Below, piece by piece: positions 33,676 through 46,084 of a stretch of DNA of 64,000 bases. Origin of the DNA: Axinella damicornis (Eukaryota > Porifera > Demospongiae > Axinellida > Axinellidae); NCBI GenBank assembly GCA_963931865.1, contig OZ007518.1:7864361-7928360 (forward strand), in the 5' to 3' direction. The position numbers and the translations under genes are program-made. The notes below the pieces were generated by a model. The model had not been told where the DNA came from. It searched no databases and saw nothing but the letters and a program-made list of their open reading frames with translations. How positions within the stretch are numbered: the stretch's first letter is position 1; each line of letters begins with the position of its first letter.

Positions 33676-35582
33676 GTGTATGCGTTTGGGGGGGGGGGGG
33701 GGGGGACATTTGCCTGATGAAGATCACCCATTAGCTATAGTGGCATCAAGTAGCCCAGTTCCCTATCTCTTGCCTTGCCTAAAGGGACCATATCCCGTCA
33801 AGATTTAGTTAGCAATACCAATTACCAGTTCTCCCTCCACTGGGTCATCCATGAAAATTTGGAAACAATACGAACAGTTACTATCTCCAGCGATTCTCTG
33901 TGTAGTATCAGCTGTGTAATTGCAGATAGCTGAAATGGAGAAATTCAATTCCAAACTCGTTGTTTAGGTCCCTTTTCGTAAATCCGGTCACACTTTGGTC
34001 AAGGGCGTACAGTGTATTGTTCGACTATGCTCTTGGGACTATCATTGGGGTTTCTGTTGCTTGCCAATTTACTCACAAATTCACGTGCTTAGACAATACA
34101 CTTGCACACACAATAACAATTCGCAGAGTTCAAGGTTCAGTAAATTGAAGTACGAAGATCGCTTGTCACTAGCTATAGTCTAGTCCCGCCCCACGAACAT
34201 CCCATTTCCGTCACGTGCAGACACAAACACCCACGCGTTAAAATCTTAATGTATTGATACACACGTCCATGTGCATACACACACACATGTACACCACAGC
34301 GTATGATGTTCTTTCAGACTCAGAAAAGCGAAGGCAGTATGATATGTACGGGTCGGAGGGACCGCAGACGTCTCATGGCTCACCGTTTGACTACGACACT
34401 TTCTTCAACTCTGGAGGAGGATCTGGTGATCAAAGATTCCACTTCAGTTTTGACAATGTCTTCAAGGACTTTTTCGGAGAAGACGACAGTGATGATAGTT
34501 TCTTCCAACCATTTCACCACACACAGAACAGTACGTTGATCTCTTGAAGCATTCTTGTATATTATATTACCAGTTCACAAGGGGGGGGCAAAACAGAACA
34601 TAGGGAAGTTTGGGGGATGGGGGATTGAATAGTGCAGTGCGCCACTTAGGGGGACCGGGTTTCAAATCTCTAAGAGCCCCCCCCCCCCCTCCCCCAAGAA
34701 ACCCTGAATAAGACTTAAATGGTTTGCAGTGGCCCTCACAGAACAACGGATGCAGTTGCACATTTTTCCCTCTGAGTTGTTTCCGTCACAATTACTATGG
34801 AGGCCATGTGGGACATAAATTCCAGCTTTCTTTTGGGTTGTGATGCTCCAAATTGCACGTAGTGCTACTTCCAGCCTTGGAAGGACATTTACGACTCGCA
34901 CCACAACCACAGCCTCATTAGTAGTGCCTTTCAGTTGAGATGCTCAGGCAAGGCCAACCCTTCCTAGCTGAAAAATCCTTGATCGCTGGTGGTTGAAGCC
35001 CTGCATGACATCATCTACCCAACACAGTAGGCACATTCTGACGTTCCGTACTACAGAGTGTTTTACACTACTGCATGTAGAGAAGTCTTCAGCTCCCAGT
35101 AAATTTTCTTTTATTGAAGGACGAGGAACGTCCACAGTGTAGCTAGGTAGGTAGTGTGAATTTAACGCCATGCCTGCTCACATGTTCTGAATACACCATA
35201 ATGCAATACCAAGACCCAGTGCTCTCTCCGATACTGACTTCAATTCTGATATGGGAATATGTGTAGTAGACCATACCCATTTCTGATTGATTAAGGGCCA
35301 TCGGTGTGAGACTTTCAGCTCCTGTCTTTAATTCTTGCAGCGACCTTTGTGCTAGCAGAAAGGGTGGGACAGGGGTGTGTGGGTGGGACAAGGGGAGGTG
35401 GGTGGGACAGGGGGACATGGGTGGGACAGGGGGACGTGGGTGGGACAGGGGGAGGTGGGTGGATGGGTTTGCTCTTGGCTATATAGAAAGCTTTCAGTCA
35501 GCACTGTGTGGCCAATTGTACAGAAGGGTTGGTTATAAAACAGCCCTCTCACTTGAACAGAACAATTCCAACGATCATACTC

Positions 35583-35664
<82 letters not shown>

Positions 35665-36493
35665 TTCTGCACACACCGTCACACATGCACATATACACAC
35701 ACGCTTTCCTGCTCACTCCCACATGCACACACACACACCCTCACCCTCACACACACCCTCACCCTCACACACACCCTCACCCTCACACATTCATCCTCAC
35801 GCACACACACCCCCACACACCTAAAACACCCTCACACACCCTCACACCTCACACAGGTCACAGTTTCTTCTCATTTGACACAAATCAGGACAACGAGGAC
35901 TCACTGTTTGGCAATCACTTCGGGGGAGGATTTGGCGGCTTCCATAGCTTCCACTCTGAGGCAGCTCAACAAGGTCATACATACGATTAGTGTTCTATTT
36001 AAAGCTCATTCTCAACAAGGTCATTGTCAGTGTTCTATTTGAAGCTCATTCTCAACAAGGTCATAGCCAGTGTTATATTTAAAGTGTGGTACAGCACCGC
36101 TCAGTTCTTGTGCACTTCCCTTTGATTTGGTAGATTGTGCCCAAACCACAAACATGCTTTGGTCTCTGACCCAACACCACTGTATACTGTGCGCAAGTGG
36201 ATCGGGTTATTGCTGGCAAATCTGTTGAAAACTAGAAGTGCTCAGCAGAGCATGTACCCCTTGCGCTACTTTTTATTATGGCGTACTGCCGATTTTTAAT
36301 ACAGCAATGCACAATGGGATAGCTACAGGTCTACCGATTTTAATACAGCATGCATGCAAAATGAGATACCGTAAGTTGTGGCAGGGTGTGGTTAAGTTGT
36401 ATAAATTAGAACAGGCTAATTGTCGACTTTCACGCAACTTTTCTCAGCCTCTCGAGTCTATTCTTCAACAAGGCCTTCACTGCTCAATTTGCC

Positions 36494-36529
<36 letters not shown>

Positions 36530-37948
36530 CGATCACTCTATCTGTGCTGCGCGCATGCACATCTATAGGGTAACTATGCTGCCCATGAACAAAAGTATAC
36601 TTGGTGTTTTCAGCTTACACTGTCTTTGGTAGTCATGGTAACATGGGTAGGTAACATCCTACTTCAAACCACATCTTTTTAGATGGTGAGTTGCTGGAAG
36701 CCTTATTGCCGAGCGCATTAGCGCGAGGCTCTGAATGGGGGATCTATTTCTCACTATAAACGTATGTACGTACGTGGTACGTATGTACGTACCGGAATAT
36801 GTCACGCTCAGGAATGTTGTGGGTTTCCTGCCGGCCAATTGAGTTTTATTTGCTGCGAGGGCTCGACGGTGCAAGAACTACAACCATGACAAACAGATCA
36901 GTGAAGGAGTGTGCGGTGCTCCAGGGCTTGCGGAGCTGGAGCAGCTAGCTACATATGGAGTCAAACAGTCGACATCTGTTTATACCGCAACTCCACAATA
37001 GTCTCGCATAGCCAGAGGCTAAGGTACAAGCGAGCGGGGCCTTCAGGGCTTGCAGAGCTAGAACAGCTACATGTGGAGTCGAACAGTGAGTGTAATCGAT
37101 ATGTTTATCTCAGCTCCACACTCGCAAATTCACACTTAGCTAGGGATCTGTCATACTCGTAAGCACCTGGCCAGGGTAAACACGTGGCCAGGCTACACAT
37201 GCTACACATGCTACACATGCGGGCCTCGCCTCTTGTGGGCGGAGCCAATTATGCGGATAGGTATTCCTAGTAAATCAGAGGAAGTGGGCGGAGGCAATTA
37301 TGCGGATAGGTATTCCTAGTAAATCAGAGGAAGTGTGGTGTGTAACCTAAGTACACTTACCATTGAACCCTAAGTACACTAAGTACACTATGGTTGAACC
37401 CAGGAAGTAGAAGTTAGAACCCTGTGCAACTAGTGTAACAGTTTCCATGGCAGTGAAAGTGCATACTCCTTGATCTGGTGACGTGCAGTGCCATCAGGTA
37501 GACACATGGTAGACGCACGGAGGGCGGTGCCCAACGAAGAATCTCGACGCCCTGTGTTGTACTGTCCATCCAATGGTTGGATGTCAGAGCGTTCACAAGG
37601 CAGACGATCAATACTGTTCTTTGTTCACAATGCCAGGGAAGGATCAATGTGAAACAGGTATTAAATGCCCCCTGTGTGTCTATCATCTGTCTACCTGATG
37701 TCACGTGACCAGATCTCCCAGGCCATCCCCTGCCATATTTCATACTGGAAGCGATCAAATACTGGCAGTGGGAACGGCCTGGGTGGGAACTTGCCCCATA
37801 TTGTTCGCACACAGTACTATCCGATGAAAACACTTTACGGTGCCACTGTTTTCACATTTTGTTGGCAGGCCAAGGGCACAGCAGGTCGTGCAGGACTGTC
37901 ACCAAACAAGAGGGCAACACCGTCACCACATACACCACCTGCTCTTAG
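32268..37948 (+). CDS. DNAJB9: ER-resident DnaJ co-chaperone, DNAJB9/ERdj4 homologue
   Basis: Four exons: 32268-32508, 34300-34530, 35857-35973, 37869-37948; all introns phase 1; 222 residues, almost exactly the family length. Residues 1-30 are a signal peptide/anchor (alternative start at 32286). The J domain covers about 34-98 with the HPD motif at 62-64 that stimulates Hsp70 (BiP) ATPase. A Gly/Phe-rich stretch ([17 protein letters not shown]) and acidic/Phe-rich [12 protein letters not shown] follow. The last exon, just 26 codons, carries the diagnostic C-terminus [19 protein letters not shown]. The role is delivery of misfolded ER clients to BiP and degradation, and restraint of IRE1, as known for the family. 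The exon 3 donor (AAG|GTCATA) is weak and is repeated twice downstream (see 35960-36085). Introns hold CA repeats and TIR elements. Confidence 0.93.
32610..33385. repeat. Cluster of AGACCCTTC hairpin elements
   Basis: Several partial copies of GGAACCAGACCCTTC / GCACGGGGAGGAGGAAGGGT and their reverse occur at 32622-32725, 33020-33090 and 33335-33385, in DNAJB9 intron 1. Each pair forms a hairpin ending GGTCTGGTTCCGAGACTA. Further copies are at 32155-32190, 41305-41345 and 41918-41955. Between them two diverged blocks of about 270 bp (32735-32990 and 33090-33310) are also duplicates of each other. Confidence 0.7.
33640..33705 (+). repeat. (TG)n followed by G run
   Basis: (TG)n from about 33643, a short unique spacer, then about 18 G at 33688-33705. 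In DNAJB9 intron 1. Confidence 0.9.
33782..33993. mobile_element. Short relative of the 10451-11095 TIR element
   Basis: Left end AAAGGGACCATATCCCG, right end GGTCCCTTTTCGTAAATCCG GTCACA: the same terminal sequence as 10451-11095 but only about 210 bp, with the outermost left bases missing. Internal deletion derivative. In DNAJB9 intron 1. Confidence 0.7.
34118..34258. repeat. Inverted copy of 26997-27150 repeat
   Basis: Opposite-orientation copy, see 26997-27150. Ends in TTAAAATCTTAATGTATTGA. Lies about 40 bp upstream of DNAJB9 exon 2. Confidence 0.75.
35355..35465 (+). repeat. GGGTGGGACAGGGGGA minisatellite
   Basis: Five or six copies of a 16-18 bp unit (GTGGGTGGGACAGGGGGACA). A short piece with AGAAAGG(G/T)(C/T)GGGACAGGGGGAGG recurs at about 60828-60850. 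DNAJB9 intron 2. Confidence 0.85.
35584..35850 (+). repeat. (CA)n and CCTCACCCTCACACACA repeats
   Basis: A (CA)n run of about 80 bp, then degenerate CA-rich sequence with repeated CACCCTCACCCTCACACA. It runs right up to the DNAJB9 exon 3 acceptor and probably supplies its polypyrimidine tract. The long Thr-His ORFs here are repeat artefacts. Confidence 0.9.
35960..36085 (+). repeat. Triplicated exon-3 splice-donor segment of DNAJB9
   Basis: CTCAACAAGGTCAT...CAGTGTTCTATTT occurs three times at about 45-48 bp spacing (35966, 36012, 36051). The first copy is the exon 3 end and donor. The other two follow in the intron with intact AAG|GTCAT donors. Confidence 0.85.
36494..36527 (+). repeat. (CAGA)n microsatellite
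   Basis: About eight CAGA units in DNAJB9 intron 3. Confidence 0.9.
37190..37390 (+). repeat. Local tandem repeats
   Basis: CTACACATG is repeated three times. Then a 50-bp unit (GGGCGGAGCCAATTATGCGG through AAATCAGAGGAAGTG) is present twice at 37239 and 37287, followed by repeated TAAGTACACT. In DNAJB9 intron 3; the 139-codon minus ORF nearby has no recognisable content. Confidence 0.8.
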
Positions 37949-38990
37949 CCTCAGACACTCCACTCATCATCACAGCGCAGTATTGGTTGTACACCAAAGT
38001 AATCGTTGTATTTTTACAGTCGCTCTTGAAATGTCATCATCATAATTATTATGGTCATCCTATCCGTTATACAGCATATTCTGTAATTGATCCGAATCAT
38101 AATTGTTTGGAATGACGTCTTGACAGATTACAAGTGGTTACTGACTATAACAATCTTACAGCACTGCAGTCGATTGAGGTTGCATAATGATTTATCACAC
38201 CAATCCAAAAGAGCATGAGCACAGCTAGTAGTCACAGTGGTATTCCGATGAATGTCCCTCCTCTTCCACCTTAATTACTTTCTGCCCACTTGTAATTGTT
38301 CCCCAAGTTCCTGCATGTGATGAAAGAGGCAGTTTGACAACAATAATAATGATCGAGGGCCTGAATAATTACCTCATGCAATTGAATCAGTGAACTACGT
38401 GTGTATGTCAACTATATACATTTCTTGCCCGCAAGTAGATGAGAGGGCCAGCCTTACTCCATAGCATGTAGATACCAGTGTACGTGTTTGAAGTTACAGT
38501 GAATGGTGTACGTACACAGTGAGGGTTGTTGTGATCATTATAGCATCAATCCCTGATGGCTGGACCTATAGCTCCATGTACCCATGACATAAAATAATTG
38601 ACACTATAGGTATGTTGATGGGGCGTTGCAAACCTGTGCCTGGATCAGGGCATATAAGCAAGCATTGCGGATTTAAGATTTGTGTATCTGGCTTTCCTTT
38701 GGCCAGCATTTTAATTCTTTCGTGCTACACAGTATGCAACACGATTCCAGCATACTACACAACATCCAAAATGTATTGTCCTATCTGATCATGAGTCTCA
38801 GTCCCATACTCTCTTTGTCTGTTCCCGAGACACCTGGTCTGGGATTGAGACCAGACACTGAGTGCAGGTTAGCTACATGTAGTACAGGTGTATAATACAG
38901 CTGGCTCCAAACCAAACACACACAACGCTCCAGCAAGTCCACGTACAGTGATCGAGCAGGCAATACTCATCCCTTATAATTTGGGAAGTT
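37949..38990. other. No gene recognised
   Basis: About 1 kb after the DNAJB9 stop; AT-rich, short ORFs only. Confidence 0.45.
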
Positions 38991-40490
38991 GAGTCAGTTA
39001 ACATGAACTGTACACTGAAGTGTGACAAGTGCCAACCAATTGTCTGTAGACTTTGGGGATGGTTGTAGAATGGTTGACTACTGGAAACTATTGATCCTCG
39101 TTCCCAGGCCTACCCCATTTTCTGTTCTTTGGTCTGTGTTCACAATAGTTCTCGGATGCAGAAGAGCAGAGAAAAATGGGGGGAAGGCATAGTGGTATCG
39201 TTCATCATGAGTGACATCATGTGGACGTGAGGTGGGTACGTGTAAGTGGGGTGGGCCTGTAGTCATTTCAGCAGGTCCTGGATCAGTTCATCAACGCTCT
39301 GTGGCTAGTTGAGACTCTAGACGCTCAGCACAACCCTGTTTTTCGCCACAGCATTTTCAACGCAATCCAAAGAGCAGAAGTGGCTAGCCTTGGGAACAAG
39401 GCTAAATGGAACTACTAGCATGTTTACAAGAAAGTTACAGCTAGCCTTGTTCCCAGACCTATACCCCTTTTTCTTCAGTTTGCATTGACAATAATGCACA
39501 GATCCAGTAGAGTGGCAAAAAGTTTGGGGGGGGGGGGGGGCTAATAGCCAATTGCATGCTGCTGAAGGTAGTGCATAGAGGTGTGTAGTGCTGATCAGTC
39601 CGCGCAGATTTTTTTCGCCTTCATTCTTCAGTTATCAGAATGGGCTCTCGTGGCACCTTCGTGCTTTGCACTGCAAGTTTGAGACGCCGGCCCCCAAGAA
39701 ACGAGGTGACATAGCTATAAGTTAGTGCTAGATTTCGTGGGATAGTATCAAGTATAACTATCCAGCCTGTTGTTTGGCAGGGGGGAGCTCAGCCCCCCTG
39801 CTTTTGAAAGTTGGGGGGGGGGGGGGGGGGGGGGGCTCAAGCCCCCCTCCCTTCCCCCCTCTATATCTCTGCCCCTGATGTGAATGCAAACCGAAGAACA
39901 GAAATTGGGTAAAGCTCTTACATGAGTCGTGACAGAAACATTCTTCCTACTCCAGCCATTTCTCCGAGCAGTTCAGGTTCTCATCTGCATGAAACGTAAT
40001 GACAGGTACAGTGATCAAAGCATGCGCAGTGCAAGTGCAAATAGTATTCCCAGTACACTTACTCGTCCGCCAGATGAGGCTAATTCAATGAGGAACTTGG
40101 TGGAGACTCTATCAGGAGTCCCCGTATTATGTGAGGGGGCACGGGGGGAAGGGGCCGGACTTGGGAGTTTTAATCAGTGAACATGAACCTTTGCACTGAA
40201 GTGTGACAAGTGCCAACCAAATTGTCCGTAGACTATGGGATGCACATTTTATTCCCAGTACACTTACTCAATCGTCTGACGAAGAGGCTTCCACAGGGAA
40301 CTTAGTGTAGACTCTATTAGGAGTGCCCATATTTTGTGAGGGGGCATGGGACAATGGACTTGAGGATTTTAATATCAGTGAACTTGAACCTTTACAGAAG
40401 CGTGACAACTCAACCCTGAAGCCTTGTCTGCAGAATTTGGGATAGTTGCAGAATGGTTGACTAATGTAAACTAAAAAGTGTGTTTTTCTT
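38990..40490. repeat. Tandemly related blocks
   Basis: GAAGTGTGACAAGTGCCAACCA...TGTC(T/C)GTAGACT occurs at 39019 and 40198 and, more diverged, at 40395. The blocks 40045-40240 and 40250-40480 share CCCAGTACACTTACTC, GACTCTAT(C/T)AGGAGT and GTGAGGGGGCA. On the minus strand both blocks keep a similar peptide (GTP(D/N)RV(S/Y)TKF) ending at a GTAAGTG donor-like site, so a duplicated exon is possible but unproven. A G run at 39808-39833 and a copy of the 8456-type repeat (39590-39665) lie between. Confidence 0.5.
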
Positions 40491-42540
40491 TGGATATGAC
40501 TCAAGGCAGACCTGCAAGAGAGTTCGTATTTTTGGCGGGACGTACGTACCCTGGTTCCTTGGATTGGTTTGATGCTACCATTTCCACCCCGAACTATAGT
40601 GCCAGCTAGGCCTGTTGATAAGAAGCTATATAGCGCTGGACAACAGAGTTATACAATCGTTGCACTCTTTTTGATTGGGAATGGAGAATGTCCAATTCAC
40701 GGCATGATCTGTTTTGGCCCTACTAGCCTCGTTCCCAGGTGCTCGGTAAGTGGGGAGAAGAGCTCCTGGTATGCACTGTTTGTGCATGAAGCACGGCTCC
40801 CCAGGTTTTTGGGTTTTGGGGGTTATATTAGTCCGTGTTACACGACCGTGGATTACTGAAACACAGGAGTTGTGTTAACATCTACAGCTCTATTCAACCA
40901 AACAGTGCGGTACGCCCTCGTAAGGTCAGAAAGCCAGAAATGGTGCTGAAGGACGAACAACTGACAGCAATACAGCATGTACATAATGTGTTTGTATGAT
41001 TACGTACAGCCAGGTCGAATTTTCTATGGGGTCTTACCGGGTCTGTATCGTGCTTCATGTCCACTTCGGATAGGTAGAAGCAGCGTATCGCCATCCACAT
41101 ACTTCGAAACCACCGCCTCACATGATGCTGGAGTCGTATATTTTACCGAATATTTTGTCCGTGTTCTTTCAGCTTTTGTATCTCGATGATTATTCGCGCA
41201 TGCATGAACAGAGGATACCAGGCACTCTTCTTCCCAACTACTGAGTGCCTAGAAATGAGGCTATGGCCCTCTCTACCTATACCACTAGTTCTCCATAGTC
41301 TTGGAGCCACATCCTTCACACAGGGAGGATGAAGGGTCTCTGGGCACGTGCCTACATTCGAGTTGTCCCCACGGAATGCAATTATGCATGGGAAATTAGC
41401 AATCAACTGTGATACAACAGGGGAAACTAGCTGTAGATATGGGACAGGACGTGCACCGTCGTCATCAAAGTTGCTCCGTGATTGCACCGTCCGCACGCTG
41501 TCCGAGTCCGTCATGGGATCACTTCAACTTCTGAGTATTACGTTATTTCCTGCGTAGACCACACCTACGGGCACTCCTCTATGCAGGAGAATCGCTGAAA
41601 AAGACAAACACGAAGCTTCAAATGGTCCTACCACGGACTCGATGGGTGTGCGAACGGTGTGGATACGGAGAAGCTCTGAATGGTTACGGTGCCTGTCTAG
41701 TCCGTATCTTCAGGTGGTTTCTCCTGTGTACCACACGTACGATCACAGTCAACCTGCTCGTTGCTCCCCTCAAACACTCACGGGTAGTATGGCATAGCAC
41801 AGCGATTTGCCGTGTCTAGTCACTGCCAATGCTGACAGCCTGGAGAAATGTCGATGCCATTCAATCAATGCTTCTGATTCATCAGATAAACAATCCGTCC
41901 TGGGAACGTAAGCGTATGCCCAGACCCTTCCTCCTCCCCGTGCGAAGGATCTGAATATAGTTCTCCCCTCTCGTCTCACACACTATACTCACTCTATCCA
42001 AGGAGGCCATCTCCACAGTATGTGCCAACTCTCTCGTCTCTTCTTCAGACTTCTGCATTATGAGAAAGTGGTGGAGCAGCACTGGGATCATGCTGATTCA
42101 TGCAGGCACCAATTCAAATTGAAACACTACAGCGGCCATGGCAAGTACTTTGCAGCTAAGCATCTGTAGCAGGATTATCATAACTTGCACTTTCTGTATA
42201 TCAGTGGATGTGTATTTCCACAGTAGGCATGCAGGTCGCAACACATTCACAGGCGATTCATTGCCAACTATATATTGCATGACCATGGCCGGTGGTGGCT
42301 ATCTCTACAGGATTTCAAAAATCTCCCTAAATATAAGCATACAGGATCTTCCTCTTCCTCCCTGCCATCTTAGCACTCTCTGCCATCTTAGCACTCCCTG
42401 CCTTCTTTGCACTCCCTGCCTTCTTTCTTATAGCTAATAGCACTCCCTCCCTCTCCTTCTCCAGCTTCGCTTACCTTCGACCAAATGGGTACAAACAGAA
42501 ATGAAGCCTCAAGCCAAATTGGCACATGCAGCAAACCTCG
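40490..42540. other. Repeat-rich, no gene recognised
   Basis: Contains half copies of the CCTCGTTCCCAGG (40727) and AGACCCTTC (41305, 41918) families, and a CACTCCCTGCC(T/A)TCTT tandem motif at 42360-42440. A phrase CTCTATCCAAGGAGGC.ATC at 41993 recurs at 44963. No exon chain found. Confidence 0.45.
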
Positions 42541-42544
42541 GCCT

Positions 42545-45500
42545 CGCCAAACCTTAACTTTCAAACTTATTCCCAAGCTGCGTTGGGTCTGGGCACGAAC
42601 CTACGGAACAGCATTCGGAGTCAAGTTAGTCACAACTGCAAGGGCAGAAGTCTCAAGCCCAAACTGTCATAGCAACACGTTATAAGTCCCCTTCGTTGGA
42701 GCCCTAACAAATCATAAATGCTAGTCCTAGTCCGCACACTACTCTAGAGACAGTTCTTCGTACTTGATCCGACGTACAGCAACAGAGGGAGGGCCAATGC
42801 CTACCAGAGGAGGCCAACGGCATAGGAGAGGGAAGAAAAACGACAGAGCTGTTTTGATGTTCCAGATGTTTGATTCTCTGGACACTGGCAGTAGTATGTT
42901 CCATACCATCCAGACTCACCGATAATTGGCTTGATGATCTTTAGGACAACGGTACTGTGAGCTCCTCCACCTTCTCTTTGAGGATCTCACACTACATATA
43001 TGCATGGAGGCTCTCACCTGTGTGTGTGTATCATGCGTGAGAGGGATGGGAAAAGTATTAAAGTTCTAGTCTAGCCACATTCCCATGCAGGCTATCATGG
43101 GATGTGATGGTTTGGAACAATGCTTGTTCAGGGGTAGTCTTGCATAGCCAAACCAAGCATGTAGGTGTGAGGGTCTGGTCTGAAGTCTATATCAAGTTTT
43201 GTACCAGCTTCAGAAATATCACAGTCCAATCAGATTAGGCAATCACTACCGCATTACTTCCTGCATTTTGAACTGAAGTCTGAGAGTGTGCTGTGTGTAT
43301 AAAATTCACGAAGTTGGGCAGCGATCCAGTGCAAAACCTGATATGGCTTCAGACCAGGGGTCACTAATCACTGGACTGGATTGGACTGTCAAAACGTCGT
43401 GAATTACCTAACTAACAATAATTTCCCGCACATGTGTACAGCGTAGTTTGCTGGCATGCGCTAATATGTTGTAGCTCATTGGTTTGTTCCCCAGATAGAA
43501 TTTTGTAAAGACATCGAAATGGTTGATGAGGCAGATGATCCCATATCGGTGGGGGACAGTGGGAGCGAACATAGCGGCAGCAAGCACAGCTCACCTTGCA
43601 GTCTTTTCTGCTTGCCTTGCCGTTCGCTTGCTGCTCACCTTGCCCATCCGCTGTATTGTCCACCCAGAGCTCCTTGCATTTTTGTCTTTTTGTCCCATGG
43701 ACCATGTGCTGTGCTGCTATATACATACACCTTTGAATGCACAGATCACGTTTCAGTGTTCTATTAATTGCATTTGTGTGCCAAGCTGTGGATTTTACAG
43801 CACACACCGACTATTGGCGACTGCTCTAACACCATCCACATTGGACTTACAGGGTAGAAATGGCCCCTGTAGCTGCCCATAGGTCAACACAAAAGATCTG
43901 TTTGGTGAATTACTTGCGTGAGCCTCCATAGAGTTTTGTTGGCAATTTAGTTTCCGGTTGTTATTTGTGATGTATTTGGCAGTCCAGTCCTGATTATAGT
44001 GACACCCTTCAGACCAGATGCAGACCATTGCACTTATGCAATGCTTGTTCTGGCTTCACCAGGTTAGTTCAAGGGGTATTCACTAATGTGCCTGCTGAAT
44101 TGTTTGCGTCCAGGATCAAAAGAAATCAAACTGTCAACAGACATTTCAAGTGGGATCAGGTGAGTGACAAAGCTCAACATATACTTATAAGAGGGATCAG
44201 GACAAACTGTGAGAGATATCTATTCAGTAGCAGCCTCATCCATGCACTCTTTACTACGTACCGTAGTCTCTCGAAAATACACTCACCCCCCTTTTTCACG
44301 ACAAGTTTTTTTTGCAAAGGGTCATTTATTACTCGAAAGTACGCCCACCCTACTAGCTCGAACAGGAGAGCACTTGAATAGCTCCAGAAGAAGTACTGTC
44401 AAAATGAAGGAAGGCTACAGCGGTACTAATTCCAATGACTTTTATGCCACTGCATAATCAGCTGTGTACTGAGTGCATGACATGAGACCGTGCACGTGCT
44501 GTGCATTGCAAGTTTGTGTCTTCGTGTGTGCAATCGCCTAGCGTAGCACTAGCAGCGCACTACGGATTTCTCGAAAGCAGCAGCAATTGGCAAGTCCCGA
44601 AGATAGTCTGCACGCTCCACATCATTCCAGCACTCCTGCTGTGTCTTGTTTGCTGTTCCTGCCGCTACTCACACAAAGAGATTGCTCCCGCTCACTGAGA
44701 AACTCCGGGAATAGTAGTAGTAGTACTAGAATGACTGTTGCAGTATGGCACTCGTATACTTGCATGTTATTTGATTACGCATCCTGTCTGCCGTGGGCCT
44801 ACTTTTGAAATGGGTGGGTCTACTTTCGAGAGCGTAGTTCTTGAAAATACGCCCACCCTCCTATTTGAGCAGCCACTAAAGTTCATCACCCACAGGCATA
44901 TTTACGAGAGACTACGGTACCTACACCACTAGTTCTGCCCCACACACCACTCATTCTCTTTACTTCTCTATCCAAGGAGGCAATCCCCACAGTTTCTGCC
45001 AACTCTGGGGACCATTTCAAATTATAGCTACCCAGACAGTTAGAAGCAGTAACATAACTAGCTAGCATGACTACGGGATTCATGAATTCCCTGCCTCTCT
45101 TTCTACCCATTCTGTATCCTCACTCACCTTCGACGTCTCTGTCAGCTCAACCGTCACAGCAACAACCTCGTTCCCAGACGCAAAGCCTATTCAAACTGAT
45201 TCCCAAGGCTATTGAAGCTCTGCATGGGCACCACCCTACTGGAGCAAACTACAAGGACAGCAGCAGAGAGAGCGCCGTTGCTGTCAAGTAGTTGTTAGAC
45301 AGTCTTCTCGTTCCCAGGCGTAAAGCTGTTTCAAACTGATTCCAAAGCGGCGTGGGTTCTGGACAACCACACCACTGGAGTCATCTATACAAGGACAGCA
45401 GCAGAGGGAGTACCAATGGCTACCAATGGAGGCTAAAGACATTGGAGGGAGAGCAGAAGCTTTCGAAGAGAAACGACAGAGACGGAACCGCCATTGCCCA
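42545..45500. repeat. Three diverged copies of an interspersed repeat plus TIR element
   Basis: Blocks 42560-42860, 45168-45285 and 45305-45480 share CAAACT.ATTCCCAAG, ACAGCAGCAGAGGGAG and GAAAAACGACAGAG-like segments, two of them preceded by TCTCGTTCCCAG. The element at 44258-44920 sits between. 43000-44250 shows nothing convincing. Confidence 0.5.
44258..44920. mobile_element. 663-bp TIR element
   Basis: Starts GTACCGTAGTCTCTCG and ends CGAGAGACTACGGTAC, a 22-bp TIR with one mismatch. Subterminal repeats of AAATACGCCCACCCT / AAAGTACGCCCACCCT occur near both ends. No transposase. An internal plus-strand ORF (44501-44698) has a hydrophobic stretch, but I do not credit it. Confidence 0.75.
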
Positions 45501-45624
45501 CAGTTTACGGGTGCGGGTGCACCTGTAATAGTTTACCGCCAAAATGTGAACGAACCAATCAAATTAGAGCGTTACTGGCGCGCGCCTACCGGAATCCGGC
45601 TGGCTTCTGGCCGGCTTCTGCGGG

Positions 45625-45633
45625 TATATAAAG
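45625..45633 (+). promoter_or_regulatory. Possible TATA box
   Basis: TATATAAAG in a GC-rich setting (GCGGGTATATAAAGAGCGTG), a good match by sequence. The only downstream coding-like exon is 46085-46197. Confidence 0.35.
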
Positions 45634-45736
45634 AGCGTGCAGTCCAGTTCAAGCCATTCGGGCAAGGTTTAGCTCGGGTAAGGTTAAGTTGAGGTGAGCC
45701 CTCACCCTAACTTTACCCTTGCTCTAAACCTTAGTT

Positions 45737-45992
45737 CAGGGTGGGTGGGGAGCATTGGGTGGGTGGGAGCATTGGGTGGGTGGGAGCATTGGGTGGGTGG
45801 GGAGCATTGGGGGGTGGGGAGCATTGGGTGGGTGGGGAGCATTGGGTGGGTGGGAGCATGGGGGTGGGGCTAGGGGGTGCATGGGGGTGGGGCTAGGGAG
45901 TGCATGGGGGTGGGTGGGGCTAGGGGGTGCATGGGGGTGGGTGGGAGCATGGGGGTGGGGCTGGGGGGTGCATGGGGGTGGGGGTGGGAGCA
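45737..45992 (+). repeat. GGGTGGGTGGGAGCATT minisatellite
   Basis: About a dozen copies of 17-30 bp G-rich units, first GGGTGGGTGGGAGCATTG and then GGGGCTAGGGGGTGCATG. Glycine- or Pro/His-rich ORFs on either strand are artefacts. Confidence 0.95.
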
Positions 45993-46084
45993 TGTGGTGT
46001 AGACTAACACTCAGTACAGTTTACTATATGCAGTAATGGAGACCCGCACTGAATGAAGCATTTCCGACGTCGACGTCATGCATC

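Noticed and set aside
35306..35990. Long His/Thr-rich ORFs (172 and 160 codons)
   Set aside because: Run through (CA)n and CCTCAC repeats; only the last 117 bases (35857-35973) are a real exon.
37414..37833. 139-codon minus-strand ORF inside DNAJB9 intron 3
   Set aside because: No domain, no partner exons, and lies within an intron of a confidently modelled gene.
45736..46036. Glycine-rich or Pro/His-rich ORFs
   Set aside because: Pure minisatellite translation.
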